A DNA stretch of 64,000 nt from Flavisolibacter longurius. Its GTDB lineage: Bacteria; Bacteroidota; Bacteroidia; Chitinophagales; Chitinophagaceae. Positions 16,946 through 26,357 of the stretch are shown piece after piece (position 1 is the first letter of the stretch; each line of letters starts with the position of its first letter). A program made the translations under genes and the position numbers. The notes beneath the pieces were generated by a model that was given only the letters and a program-made list of their open reading frames with translations, made no database searches and was not told the DNA's origin. The stretch spans positions 62,001 to 126,000 of the forward strand of contig JACJGO010000017.1 in the NCBI GenBank assembly GCA_014163555.1, written 5' to 3'.

Positions 16946-18124
16946 CTAAGAACTTGCTAAACTTTCCAATGCCTGTAAAATATCGGCTGTAATGTCATCC
17001 TTGTTTTCCAATCCTGTCGAAATGCGAATCAGGCCTGGTGTAATGCCCACAGTTTGCCTTTCGTCCTCGGTAAGTTTGGCGTGGGTGGTACTGGCCGGGT
17101 GAGAAGCAATGCTTCGCGTATCACCCAGGTTTGCAGTTAAGGAGAGCATCTTCAGGTTGTTGAGAAAAGCTCTTCCTGCGTCAAGTCCACCTTTTAATTC
17201 AAAGCAAACAATGCCGCCACCGTCGCTCATTTGCTTTTTGGCAACGGCATGCTGGGGATGGCTGGGAAGAAAGGGATGCTTTACCCAATTTAACCGGGGA
17301 TGACCTTTCAGGGCCTCAGCCAGGTGCAGGGCATTGGAAGCATGCCGGTTCATGCGCACTTCCAGGGTTTCCATGCTTTTGCTCAACACCCAGGCGTTAA
17401 ACGGCGACATAGCCGGACCGGTACTCCGGCAAAAAAGAAAAATTTCTTTGATCAGATCTTTACGGCCTACCACTACACCACCCAGCACCCGTCCCTGGCC
17501 ATCAAGCCATTTGGTGGCGGAATGAACCACCAGGTCTGCGCCAAAGCGGATGGGTTGTTGCGAGATGGGCGTGGCAAAACAGTTGTCAACATTGAGAATG
17601 ATGTTGTGCTTTTTGGCCAGTGCGGAAAGTGCTTCCAGGTCGATGATGTCGAGTCCCGGGTTGGTTGGCGTTTCCACGTAAATCATTTTGGTGTTGGGCC
17701 GGATCAACGACTCCCATTCTTCGGGTTTATCGGCCCTGAAATAGCTGGGTTCAATGCCGAATTTGGGAAGATATTTGGTAATGACCGTATGCGTACTGCC
17801 AAAGATCGCATTGCAGGAAAGTAGGTGGTCACCTTGTTTCAGCAACGCCATAAATGTGGCAAAGATGGCGCTCATACCGGAGGCGGTGGCGAAACCGGCT
17901 TCAGCGCCTTCCAGAATGCAAACCCGGTCAACAAATTCCTGCACATTTGGATTGGAAAAACGACTGTAAATATTGTCATCCGATTCATCGGCAAATGCTG
18001 CCCGCATGTCTTCGGCATTGTCGAAGCAAAATGAGCTGGTCAGAAAAAGCGGGGAGGAGTGCTCCATTTCGGTTGTACGGTCAACATGTGTGCGGATTGC
18101 TTTTGTAATGCGGTGTTGCTCCAT
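16946..18124 (-). CDS. metZ: O-succinyl/O-acetylhomoserine sulfhydrylase (trans-sulfuration PLP enzyme)
   Basis: This 392-residue PLP enzyme has the Cys/Met metabolism fold. The PLP lysine lies in Ser-Ala-Thr-Lys-Trp-Leu-Asp-Gly-Gln-Gly-Arg. Cofactor contacts appear in Tyr-Ser-Arg-Phe-Ser-Asn-Pro-Asn, Ala-Ser-Gly-Met-Ser-Ala-Ile, Glu-Thr-Pro-Thr-Asn-Pro and Asp-Asn-Cys-Phe-Ala-Thr-Pro, with Ser-Leu-Thr-Ala-Asn-Leu-Gly-Asp near the C-terminus. The Gly-Gln-Gly-Arg-Val-Leu-Gly-Gly stretch after the lysine is typical of MetZ, which makes homocysteine by direct sulfhydrylation. It lies 14 bases downstream of metX, which would supply its acylated homoserine. Cystathionine gamma-synthase/lyase relatives are the main alternative. 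Confidence 0.88.
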   Translation of the reverse strand: MEQHRITKAIRTHVDRTTEMEHSSPLFLTSSFCFDNAEDMRAAFADESDDNIYSRFSNPNVQEFVDRVCILEGAEAGFATASGMSAIFATFMALLKQGDHLLSCNAIFGSTHTVITKYLPKFGIEPSYFRADKPEEWESLIRPNTKMIYVETPTNPGLDIIDLEALSALAKKHNIILNVDNCFATPISQQPIRFGADLVVHSATKWLDGQGRVLGGVVVGRKDLIKEIFLFCRSTGPAMSPFNAWVLSKSMETLEVRMNRHASNALHLAEALKGHPRLNWVKHPFLPSHPQHAVAKKQMSDGGGIVCFELKGGLDAGRAFLNNLKMLSLTANLGDTRSIASHPASTTHAKLTEDERQTVGITPGLIRISTGLENKDDITADILQALESLASS

Positions 18125-18138
18125 GGTTCAAATCTAGT

Positions 18139-19236
18139 TCAGGATAACCAACGTCTCATGTGTTCGGTGATGGCCGCTGTCTCTACCAAAAATCCATCAT
18201 GGCCATACAAGGAATCGATGGTAACAAATGTGGGCCCGGGTATGTGCGTAGCTAAAAACTGCAATTCCTGCAGGGGACACAAAAGATCGGAGGTTATGCC
18301 AATGATCAGCGTTTTTGCCCGGATGGTTTTTAATACGTCAGAAAGTTCGCCACGACCTCTTCCCAGGTTGTGTGTATCCATGGCCTTGCTCAGCGTCCAG
18401 TAACTAAGGGCTGTAAAGCGATTGGCCAGTTTTTCACCCTGGTATTTTATATAAGAAGATGCCATGAAGCCGTCCAGTTTTTCAGGGTCTGTATCTGCTT
18501 GCGTTTTTACAAAAGATTCGTAACTGCGGTAGGTCAGCATGCCAATGGCACGGGCTACCTTCAACCCGTTTTTGCCCGCCGTAAGGTCATTGGTTTGCCA
18601 GGTGCTGTCGGTTTCAATGGCCAGCCGTTGGGCTGTATGAATGGCTACACCCCAGGGACTTTCCTTTGCCGACGTGGTAATGACAAACATGTGCCGGATA
18701 AGCTCCGGCTCCATCACTGCCCATTCTAGTACCTGGTAACCACCCATGCTGCCACCTGCTAACAGGTGAATGCCCGAAATACCCAGGTGTTGCCGCAACA
18801 GAATATGTGCCTTCACCATATCCCGGATGGTAAGAAATGGAAATGAGTGGCCGTATGGTTTCCCGGTAGATGGGTTGGTACTGGAAGGCCCGGTGGTGCC
18901 ATAACAGGAGCCCAGTATGTTGGCGCAGATCACAAAATACCGGCTGGTGTCAAATGCCAGGCCTTCGCCAATCAGGTTAGGCCACCAGTCTTTGGCGGCA
19001 GCATTGGCCGTAAGGGCATGGCAAACCCAGATGACATTGTTTTTTTCCTTATTTAAGGTTCCCCAGGTATGGTAGGCAATGGTAATTTCCGGAAGCTGAC
19101 CGCCATTTTCCAGTGCAAAGGATAGGGTAGAATGTAAGAGTTGCAGGCTATCGTCCGCCTGCATTTTTTCTGTTGGTTGTGTGGGTGATTGCGCCATCAT
19201 GAATAAGCCGCAAAATTGTGGAAATAATAAATGCAT
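18139..19236 (-). CDS. metX: Homoserine O-acetyltransferase
   Basis: This 365-residue alpha/beta hydrolase-fold acyltransferase makes O-acetylhomoserine for methionine. The nucleophile serine is in Gly-Gly-Ser-Met-Gly-Gly, the acid in Gly-Ile-Thr-Ser-Asp-Leu-Leu-Cys-Pro, and the histidine in Leu-Tyr-Gly-His-Asp-Gly-Phe-Leu. Also seen are Tyr-His-Thr-Trp-Gly-Thr-Leu-Asn and Gly-Ser-Cys-Tyr-Gly-Thr-Thr-Gly-Pro. The ATG at 19236 is kept because a GGAGGA motif (19249-19254) sits 12 bases upstream. Methionines 13 and 14 are alternative starts. It forms a two-gene operon with metZ. No SAM riboswitch signature is visible upstream. Confidence 0.92.
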   Translation of the reverse strand: MHLLFPQFCGLFMMAQSPTQPTEKMQADDSLQLLHSTLSFALENGGQLPEITIAYHTWGTLNKEKNNVIWVCHALTANAAAKDWWPNLIGEGLAFDTSRYFVICANILGSCYGTTGPSSTNPSTGKPYGHSFPFLTIRDMVKAHILLRQHLGISGIHLLAGGSMGGYQVLEWAVMEPELIRHMFVITTSAKESPWGVAIHTAQRLAIETDSTWQTNDLTAGKNGLKVARAIGMLTYRSYESFVKTQADTDPEKLDGFMASSYIKYQGEKLANRFTALSYWTLSKAMDTHNLGRGRGELSDVLKTIRAKTLIIGITSDLLCPLQELQFLATHIPGPTFVTIDSLYGHDGFLVETAAITEHMRRWLS

Positions 19237-19390
19237 TCATTGATTATTTCCTCCGATGGAAATTAGAAGGAACAAAAAATAGAGGGCGTTTATATGGCAA
19301 AATGAAGGAAAGCAAAACCTGTTCATTTTCAGGCTCAACTATAGGAATGTTCTGCCGGAAAGTTTATATTCATTGTAAATTCCATATGAA

Positions 19391-20158
19391 ATGATCCTGA
19401 TCATTATCGGTTCTGTTTTGTTACTCTTCGGGATTTTTGTTTTTTTCAAAAAAAATGAAGGCGAAACAGAGATCAACATCTTTACCATCAAGCTAAAGTC
19501 CAACAATTCGGCTATTCTCCTGATCTGTTTGGGCGCAGTGCTGGCCGCCATTGGTGGTACCAACTATACAAAAGAAAACAGCGAAGCCCTGGTATTGCCG
19601 GAAAAATTCCCAAAGGATGGCGGCGAAAACAAACCTTCCGGGGATAGCGGCAGCGGGCAGTTGGTTTCTTCCACTGGCACTATAGATGCCGGGATGTTGA
19701 TGGGAACCTGGCAGCTTACGCAAACTGTTGTTGGCGACAAAGCCCTTGCCTTGCTATATGGCGAAGGGGGGGCTGTACCGGAAGGCATTGACAATGCCAT
19801 GTTGATTGCCGAAAACAAAGCAACCTACCACCAGGATGGCCTTTATGATTATGAAAGTGAAATGCTGATACAGTTTAAAAATGAGATGAGCCAGGCCGTG
19901 GATCTTAAACTGAAATTTACGGTAACAGGTCAGTGGCAATTGAATGGAAACCGCATTACGGAAACCGTGGAAGACGGTGCGGTCTTTCCCACCAATGAAT
20001 GGGCCCGTCAGCTTGTTGGCAACAACCTGACAATTGGCGATTTTGGTTACCAGCCCGGCGCTTCGCAAACTTATCGCATCTTAAACCTGACAGCAACCTC
20101 TCTCACGGCAAAAGATCCCAAAACGGGCACAAACTATACCTGGACAAAAAGCAGGTGA
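19391..20158 (+). CDS. Membrane-anchored protein with lipocalin-like C-terminal domain
   Basis: This 255-residue protein has two membrane helices at residues 2-19 and 41-58. A short low-complexity linker (Gly-Gly-Glu-Asn-Lys-Pro-Ser-Gly-Asp) follows, then a beta-rich domain from about residue 95 (Gly-Thr-Trp-Gln-Leu-Thr-Gln and repeated Thr-Val-Thr-Gly-Gln-Trp). The Gly-x-Trp opening strand and the alternating beta pattern suggest a lipocalin-like barrel, but no named family is recognised. It stands alone, divergent from metX with about 155 bases between. Confidence 0.6.
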   Translation: MILIIIGSVLLLFGIFVFFKKNEGETEINIFTIKLKSNNSAILLICLGAVLAAIGGTNYTKENSEALVLPEKFPKDGGENKPSGDSGSGQLVSSTGTIDAGMLMGTWQLTQTVVGDKALALLYGEGGAVPEGIDNAMLIAENKATYHQDGLYDYESEMLIQFKNEMSQAVDLKLKFTVTGQWQLNGNRITETVEDGAVFPTNEWARQLVGNNLTIGDFGYQPGASQTYRILNLTATSLTAKDPKTGTNYTWTKSR

Positions 20159-20304
20159 AACCTGAATTAGAATGGTTTTTCTGCAGCCATATTTTCTTTG
20201 CTGTAGTTTATTAACGACTAACCCGGGTTCAGTTTCTTTATTTACAAAGAACAAATTAAAAGACGTGCTGAAAGCTATGCACTGTGAGTGGTAAATAAAT
20301 ACTG

Positions 20305-20559
20305 TTATTTGCAGTCCGCAGATTTGTCGTGCAGAAGTTTCCGTAAATAGGCTTCTTGTATAATCTGGATAAACCTGTCTTCACCTTCAGGTTCCTTCGC
20401 AATCACTTCCCGGTTTCGCCAAAGTTCCATTACAAGTCTTGCCAAAAACTGAAGCCTTGGCTCGGCATAAATAACTTTATCCAGTTCATACAATTCCCGT
20501 AAACTGGCTTCGCCGGCTAGCTTTCGGGCAAGTAAGTCCCAGAATTTATTCTCTTCCAT
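20305..20559 (-). CDS. Orphan FecR-type anti-sigma N-terminal stub
   Basis: This 84-residue protein resembles the N-terminal cytoplasmic, sigma-binding part of Bacteroidota FecR anti-sigma factors. It opens Met-Glu-Glu-Asn-Lys-Phe-Trp-Asp-Leu-Leu-Ala-Arg-Lys-Leu-Ala-Gly-Glu-Ala-Ser, with an acidic Glu-Leu-Tyr-Glu-Leu-Asp helix. It lacks the membrane helix and periplasmic domain of a full FecR (about 300-400 residues). It is not next to a sigma factor gene. A similar stub stands before the sigma factor at 36099. It may be a decoy or soluble regulator, or a decayed gene. Confidence 0.55.
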   Translation of the reverse strand: MEENKFWDLLARKLAGEASLRELYELDKVIYAEPRLQFLARLVMELWRNREVIAKEPEGEDRFIQIIQEAYLRKLLHDKSADCK

Positions 20560-21252
20560 AAAGCAGCTTTTTACGTAAAAAGCGAAATGAATAACCGTAC
20601 GCCTGCAAATGGACTGATCTATTCATTCTTATACTGCGTAACTACTAGCAGGTTTTTACCTGCTTAACAAATTTTAGATGTTTCAGAAATTGTCTGTGGC
20701 AACCAAATTAAATCTGATCAATCTTGTATGCTTCTGTACGTTCTCAATTTGGCAGCGAATAAAATGCCGATCCAATAAACGGGTGCGTATCAATTATTTA
20801 CAAAAATGATTCGGAAAAAGGTGTGCGGTTTTGATGCAAGAACTGTCCGGTAGATTTCAATTAAAGAATGTAGAAGTAAGCATTAATCAGGGAACCCGGC
20901 AATTATAGCTGCAAGAAGTTTCAGACGTAAAAGCTGTGTTTTAACGGATACGATGAAAATGTTACTTCAAACCTAATTGCATGCAGTGCTCCAACATTTT
21001 TTATTTTATTCAAATAGAGGGTGAAGCTTCGTCAAGTGACTATGTCATAAAAATACAAAGTGATTACTTATTTCGGCGAGACGAATGTCTTTTTATCCTG
21101 AAGCCTTCAACAGTAATGGTAAACCGTATTTGTGTTACAGCAACCAGGGGAAAGTAATAGTTGCTTACATAAGAATGGCATTGCGAAAAAAGCAGTTTAG
21201 ACAGTATCAATCGGGTTGTCGAATCGATGAATCGAATTAAATCATTATATAA
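20560..21252. other. Intergenic region upstream of the mannan locus
   Basis: About 690 bases without a convincing gene on either strand. It should hold the promoter of the locus that begins at 21253. I see no exact TAnnTTTG box close to that start. The last 60 bases before the ATG are A/T-rich. Confidence 0.4.
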
Positions 21253-23700
21253 ATGAAAAAGCTTAGTTTCTTTTTGACCCTTTTTTGCTTCGGAGCCATT
21301 TCGTTTGCACAGGTCAATAAAGCTCCAGCATATCCCCTCATAACACACGATCCGTATTTTAGTATCTGGTCCATGCAGGATACGCTAACGGCGCAACCTA
21401 CAAAGCACTGGACGGGTTCCGATCATTCGTTGCTTGGCTTGCTGAAAGTAGATGGAAAATTGTATCGCTTTATGGGCAATGCAGAACGAAAGTTTGAAAC
21501 CGTATTGCCGGCAGCCGATGAAGTGACCTATGAAACCCAATACACGCTGGAAACTCCGCCGAGCGGATGGATGGCGGTAGATTTCAATGATAAGCCCTGG
21601 AAAGCTGGTGCCGCTCCATTTGGCGACAACCGTACGGAAGCCAAAACCTACTGGAAAAGCAATGACCTGTGGGTGCGCCGCACCTTTGAATTGTCAAACG
21701 CAGATTACAAAAATCTTTATTTGAAACTGCACCACGATGATAACATTGAAATTTACCTGAACGGCAACCGCATTTACCAACAGGAAGGTTGGACAGGAAA
21801 ACACGTGTATATTCCGTTGAAAGGTGTTGCCGGTGGAAAACTGAAAAAGGGAAAGAATGTGCTGGCCATTCATGTAGCCAATACAGCCGGAGGACAATGG
21901 CTGGATGTCGGGCTTGTGAACGAGGTTGAAGATAAAAGCGAGGTTGCTGTTGCGCAGCAAAAAAACGTAACCGTTACGGCTACGCAGACCATGTATAAGT
22001 TTCGTTGTGGTCCTGTTGATCTTTCACTCACCTTTACTTCGCCGTTGCTGATGAACAACCTGGACCTGCTTTCACGGCCGGTTTCGTACCTGACGTTCAG
22101 CGCATCGGCTGCGGATGGAAAAACACATCGCGTACAGGTGTTGCTGGGTGCGGCAACGAATCTCGCCGTAAACACACCGGCTCAGGAAGTTTCTGTACAA
22201 AAAGGTGTAACCGGGAATCTGTCATATCTAAAAGCCGGAACAACTTCCCAGCCCGTGCTTCAGAAAAAAGGTGATGATCTGCGCATCGACTGGGGTTACC
22301 TCTATGTGGCCTCACCGCAATCAGCAAAACCGTTGCAATACGTTACACCGGCAACGGAAGCGGTTGGCAGTTTCTCCACTGCAAAAACAGCAACATCTAC
22401 TACCGGAAAAGCCTTGATGGTGAACACGGTGCTGGACTTGGGCTCGCTAGGAAAGAGTGCTGTAGAGCGATTTGTAATGCTGGGGTATGATGACCTGTAT
22501 TCGGTTCAGTATTTTGGCCAGAACCTGAAACCCTGGTGGAAGGAGGGCGGCTCTACCATCGAAACCGAACTAAAGGCGGCCGCTGATAACTACAGGCAGA
22601 TTATGGAGCAATGCAAGGCCTTTGACCGAAAATTGTATGCCGACACAAAAAATGCAGGAGGGGAGGAGTACGCAAAACTTTGTGTACTGGCCTATCGACA
22701 GGCCATTGCGGCTCACAAGTTGGTAAAAAGCCCACAGGGTGAGATCCTGTTTCTTTCCAAGGAAAACTTCAGCAACGGCTCTATCAATACGGTGGACGTG
22801 ACCTATCCATCTGCGCCCTTGTTTCTTTTGTATAATCCCGATCTGCTCAAAGGAATGCTCAACGGCATTTTCTATTACAGCGAAAGCGGAAAATGGAAAA
22901 AGCCCTTTGCGGCGCACGACCTGGGTACGTACCCCATGGCAAACGGCCAGACCTATGGTGAAGACATGCCCGTAGAGGAAAGCGGCAACATGCTCATCCT
23001 GACTGCAGCCATTGCAAGGGCAGAGGGCAATGCTTCTTATGCCAAACAACATTGGAATACGTTAACCACCTGGGCCGAGTTTTTAAGCAAGGAAGGCTTC
23101 GATCCCGCCAACCAGCTCAGCACCGATGATTTTGCCGGTCACCTGGCCCGCAACGCCAATCTTTCCATCAAAGCCATTGTGGGACTTCGTTCCTACGGGA
23201 TGCTGGCAGAAATGCTGGGTGAAAAAGCAACGGCTGATAAATACAATAACATGGCCAAAGAAATGGTAGGCAGGTGGATGCAGATTGCAGGCGACGGCGA
23301 TCATTACAGCCTGGCCTTTGATCAAAAAGGAACCTGGAGCCAGAAATACAACCTGGTTTGGGACAAAGTGCTTGGCTTGGAGCTGTTTCCAAAGGAAGTG
23401 TATACAACGGAAATGAAATATTATCTCTCCAAACAAAACGAATTTGGCCTGCCGCTGGACAGCCGCAAGACCTACACCAAATCCGACTGGATATTGTGGA
23501 CGGCGACTCTAACCGATAACCCGTCAGAGTTTGCTGCCCTGGTACAGCCGGTATATAAGTTTGCCATGGAAACACCCACCCGTGTGCCGCTCAGCGACTG
23601 GCACGAAACCACCAACGGAAAACAAGTTGGCTTCCAGGCACGAAGCGTGGTAGGCGGCTATTTTATTAAACTCCTGGAAGAAAAAATGAAAAATAAATAA
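21253..23700 (+). CDS. DUF4965/glutaminase-like six-hairpin protein
   Basis: This 815-residue protein has a signal peptide (residues 1-20, cut after Phe-Ala-Gln). The N-terminal DUF4964/DUF5127-type region begins Ala-Pro-Ala-Tyr-Pro-Leu-Ile-Thr-His-Asp-Pro-Tyr-Phe-Ser-Ile-Trp. It is interrupted at about residues 100-220 by an inserted jelly-roll that looks like a sugar-binding (CBM or galactose-binding-like) domain: His-His-Asp-Asp-Asn-Ile-Glu-Ile-Tyr-Leu-Asn-Gly. DUF4965 and DUF1793 regions follow, forming a probable alpha/alpha six-hairpin barrel (Tyr-Arg-Gln-Ala-Ile-Ala-Ala-His, Ser-Asp-Trp-Ile-Leu-Trp-Thr-Ala). The family was named for a fungal glutaminase, but members in PULs are probably glycan-active. 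The substrate is unknown. It leads the mannan locus, 230 bases before GH92. Confidence 0.8.
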   Translation: MKKLSFFLTLFCFGAISFAQVNKAPAYPLITHDPYFSIWSMQDTLTAQPTKHWTGSDHSLLGLLKVDGKLYRFMGNAERKFETVLPAADEVTYETQYTLETPPSGWMAVDFNDKPWKAGAAPFGDNRTEAKTYWKSNDLWVRRTFELSNADYKNLYLKLHHDDNIEIYLNGNRIYQQEGWTGKHVYIPLKGVAGGKLKKGKNVLAIHVANTAGGQWLDVGLVNEVEDKSEVAVAQQKNVTVTATQTMYKFRCGPVDLSLTFTSPLLMNNLDLLSRPVSYLTFSASAADGKTHRVQVLLGAATNLAVNTPAQEVSVQKGVTGNLSYLKAGTTSQPVLQKKGDDLRIDWGYLYVASPQSAKPLQYVTPATEAVGSFSTAKTATSTTGKALMVNTVLDLGSLGKSAVERFVMLGYDDLYSVQYFGQNLKPWWKEGGSTIETELKAAADNYRQIMEQCKAFDRKLYADTKNAGGEEYAKLCVLAYRQAIAAHKLVKSPQGEILFLSKENFSNGSINTVDVTYPSAPLFLLYNPDLLKGMLNGIFYYSESGKWKKPFAAHDLGTYPMANGQTYGEDMPVEESGNMLILTAAIARAEGNASYAKQHWNTLTTWAEFLSKEGFDPANQLSTDDFAGHLARNANLSIKAIVGLRSYGMLAEMLGEKATADKYNNMAKEMVGRWMQIAGDGDHYSLAFDQKGTWSQKYNLVWDKVLGLELFPKEVYTTEMKYYLSKQNEFGLPLDSRKTYTKSDWILWTATLTDNPSEFAALVQPVYKFAMETPTRVPLSDWHETTNGKQVGFQARSVVGGYFIKLLEEKMKNK

Positions 23701-23745
23701 AAGAAGGATGCACCCTTTGGTGCGAATAGAAAAGTTACAAATGCA

Positions 23746-23775
23746 GAAGAGGAAACGGTGAAACGTTTCCTCTTC
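23746..23775 (+). repeat. 12-bp hairpin in the DUF4965-GH92 gap, with palindrome
   Basis: GAAGAGGAAACG (23746-23757) pairs with CGTTTCCTCTTC (23764-23775) around a six-base loop. There is no T run, so it may be an attenuator, a processing site or a weak terminator. The inner GAAACGTTTC (23760-23769) is a perfect 10-bp palindrome with a central CG, the shape of a LacI-family operator. Confidence 0.5.
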
Positions 23776-23929
23776 GTACAAAACATACTTCTCGGAGAGA
23801 TTCTCCAACAGCATTCATTCCTCTTAGCAAGAGGAGCGCTAATTTTTATTTTCCAATACACCAATAGCGGCAGTCCGTTATTTACGTGACTAAGGTTCGG
23901 AAACTCACCCGATCAAAAAGAATTTCAGC

Positions 23930-26104
23930 ATGCGTATACACCATCCCATAATAGTTGCTCTTTTTATCATCGCTTTTGTGTCCTGTAAAACCTCTTCGCC
24001 GGTAATGGTATCAATGAACGAGGGTTTTACGCGGTATGTAAATCCATTTATCGGCACAACGCCATTAACCGATCCACGGATTGTTGGCTTTACGGTTCCC
24101 AAAGGGTGGCGTCCCTGGTCAGGATTAACCTACCCGGGTACCACATTGCCCAACGCTATGGTGCAACTGAGTCCGATGACAGAATATGGTTCTGGAGCCG
24201 GTTACGAGTACGAGGACAGTACGATCCTGGGCTTTACACATACCAACAAGGGCCACTGGAACCTTTGCAACATTCCCGTTCTCCCATTGCCAGCCAGCAA
24301 AACAACGGCACCCTTTGCTTCGCGTTTTTCTCACCAAAAAGAAGCAGCCGCTCCGGGCTATTACCAAGTGTTTCTGCAGGATTATGATATCAATGTTCGC
24401 CTGACTTCCACGCTTCGCTGCGGCTACCATCATTACACGTTTGCCAACAACAAGGGCCGAAAAATTCTGTTTGACCTGGCAAGAGCAAACAATCGAGTCA
24501 GAGCCTGGAGCATCGAAAAAGCAGGAGAGTCGGCGGTAAAGGGTTTTCAGGATGTTGGAAATGACAAGATATATTTCTACGCAACCCTGAATGGCACCAT
24601 CAGCAACCTGGAGGAGATCGCCGAAGGCAAACGCGACGGAAGAGCTATCATACACCTGGCAGATGATAATAATAAAGCGGTAGAACTTAAGATCGGGCTT
24701 TCATTTGTCAGCACCGAAAATGCAAAGCAAAACCTTGAGCAGGAGATCGGTACCAGATCATTTGAAGACATACGTACCGCTGCCAATAACACCTGGGAAG
24801 AACTCCTTTCGAAGATTGCTGTAAAAGGGGGAACGGAAAAACAAAAGCAGCTTTTTTATTCTTCGCTCTATCGTGCAGTTCAATGGCCGGCCCTGCGCAG
24901 TGATGTGAACGGTGAATACTTCGATGAAAAAAAGTCTGTCGTTAAAGCAGCATTCAATTATTACGAAATTCCATCGCTATGGGACACGTACCGAAACAAA
25001 CTGGTGTTGTTAGCCAATGTTTCACCCAAGGTCACAGCCGATGTCATTCAATCGCTGAAAGACAGGGGCGACAAAACCGGTTTTATTCCCACTTTTTTTC
25101 ATGGTGATCATGCGGCTTCGTTTATTGCAGGATCTTACCTGCGCGGCATTGAAAATTTTGATGTAAAAGGTGCGTACGAACTTTTGCTAAAGAATGCATT
25201 TGTAGAAGGTCGGAGCCGTCCGCACCTGGCAGAATACATGCAGAAAGGCTACATTTCGGAACCGCACATTGAAAAACCGCATGTGGAAACAAAGGCAAAA
25301 GCAGGCGTGTCCAAAACCCTGGAATATGCCTATGATGATTATTCCCTGGCGCTGATGGCAAAAAAGCTGGGCGACACCGCGGCTTACCGGAAACTAATGG
25401 AACGTTCCAAGTTCTATAAAAATGTATATGATCCGTCCACCCGTTTTATGCGCGGCCGCCTGGAAAATGGTGAGTGGGTAAAGAACTTCGATCCGCAGTA
25501 TCCGTATTATGAATATATGTATCGCGAAGCCAATGCCTGGCAGCTTTCGTTTTTTGTACCACATGATATGGAGGGCCTGATCAAACTATATGGTGGAAAC
25601 GCTGCGTTTGAAAGCAAGTTGGATTCGTTGTTTACGGTTCCTTGGAATCCGAACCATATTGCCCGGAACGTGGAAACGATGATCGGGCAATATTGCCACG
25701 GCAATCAGCCCGACCACGAAGCGCCGTTCGCCTATCATTTTATTGGCAAGCCGGAAAAATCGCAAAAGATGATTGATTTTATCCTGGACAGTTTGTATGG
25801 CATGGGTCCGCAGGGCCTCGATCTCAGCGGCATGGATGATGCGGGGGAGATGTCTTCCTGGTATGTGTTCAGTGCCCTTGGTTTATACCCCTATGCAGCA
25901 GCAGAAGATCGTTACCTGGTAACCGTACCGGTTTTTGACGAAGTAAACTGGACGCAGGCTAATGGAAAAGTACTGACCATCAAGCAAGATAAAAAAAGCC
26001 GGCACCTGCAGGACATCCGCGTTAACGGCAACCCGCAGCAAGGATATTTTGTACCGCACGACCTGTTCAGAAATGGAGGGACCATTGAGGTTGTCACAAA
26101 ATAA
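23930..26104 (+). CDS. GH92 family alpha-mannosidase (lipoprotein)
   Basis: This 724-residue protein starts with a lipoprotein signal ending Phe-Val-Ser-Cys (Cys19). The GH92 N-terminal beta domain follows: Tyr-Val-Asn-Pro-Phe-Ile-Gly-Thr, Tyr-Pro-Gly-Thr-Thr-Leu-Pro-Asn-Ala-Met-Val-Gln-Leu-Ser-Pro. The catalytic (alpha/alpha)6 domain has Gly-Asn-Gln-Pro-Asp-His-Glu-Ala-Pro and Gly-Met-Asp-Asp-Ala-Gly-Glu-Met-Ser-Ser-Trp-Tyr-Val-Phe. These are the family signatures, and the acidic and calcium-binding residues are in place. GH92 enzymes are exo-acting alpha-mannosidases that invert configuration and need Ca2+. It probably sits on the cell surface or periplasmic face of the outer membrane. Which linkage it cuts (1,2, 1,3 or 1,4) cannot be told. 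Confidence 0.92.
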   Translation: MRIHHPIIVALFIIAFVSCKTSSPVMVSMNEGFTRYVNPFIGTTPLTDPRIVGFTVPKGWRPWSGLTYPGTTLPNAMVQLSPMTEYGSGAGYEYEDSTILGFTHTNKGHWNLCNIPVLPLPASKTTAPFASRFSHQKEAAAPGYYQVFLQDYDINVRLTSTLRCGYHHYTFANNKGRKILFDLARANNRVRAWSIEKAGESAVKGFQDVGNDKIYFYATLNGTISNLEEIAEGKRDGRAIIHLADDNNKAVELKIGLSFVSTENAKQNLEQEIGTRSFEDIRTAANNTWEELLSKIAVKGGTEKQKQLFYSSLYRAVQWPALRSDVNGEYFDEKKSVVKAAFNYYEIPSLWDTYRNKLVLLANVSPKVTADVIQSLKDRGDKTGFIPTFFHGDHAASFIAGSYLRGIENFDVKGAYELLLKNAFVEGRSRPHLAEYMQKGYISEPHIEKPHVETKAKAGVSKTLEYAYDDYSLALMAKKLGDTAAYRKLMERSKFYKNVYDPSTRFMRGRLENGEWVKNFDPQYPYYEYMYREANAWQLSFFVPHDMEGLIKLYGGNAAFESKLDSLFTVPWNPNHIARNVETMIGQYCHGNQPDHEAPFAYHFIGKPEKSQKMIDFILDSLYGMGPQGLDLSGMDDAGEMSSWYVFSALGLYPYAAAEDRYLVTVPVFDEVNWTQANGKVLTIKQDKKSRHLQDIRVNGNPQQGYFVPHDLFRNGGTIEVVTK

Positions 26105-26197
26105 TCTACCTTGAAAAATCTGTCATTCAGAGAGGTATTCTTTTTTAATCTTAGAAAAACAGCAGGTCGATAAACCAGAAGATTGAGAAATCATCAG

Positions 26198-26233
26198 AAA
26201 ACGGGAAGCAATGGATTTGCTTCCCGTTTTTTT
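26198..26233 (+). terminator. Rho-independent terminator
   Basis: A 14-base stem (26198-26211 with 26217-26230) around TGGAT is followed by seven T. It separates the DUF4965-GH92 pair from the SusC gene at 26358. Confidence 0.85.
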
Positions 26234-26357
26234 ATTCCCAGACAGGCATGGCATTGAAAAATGAAAAAAAAATCCTGCATGCATAGCGGATTGTTTTCTC
26301 TTCCGTGACAAAGTATCAGATATCTAATCAACCTATCATTCAGGAAATTAAACTTGC

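Noticed and set aside
19237-19390. SAM riboswitch upstream of metX
   Set aside because: The leader shows none of the conserved SAM-I or SAM-II core patterns I could match, and it is too short for SAM-I.
21064-21348. Minus-strand frame of 94 codons over the start of the DUF4965 gene
   Set aside because: Opposite strand to a signal-peptide-bearing gene and without any domain or start signal.
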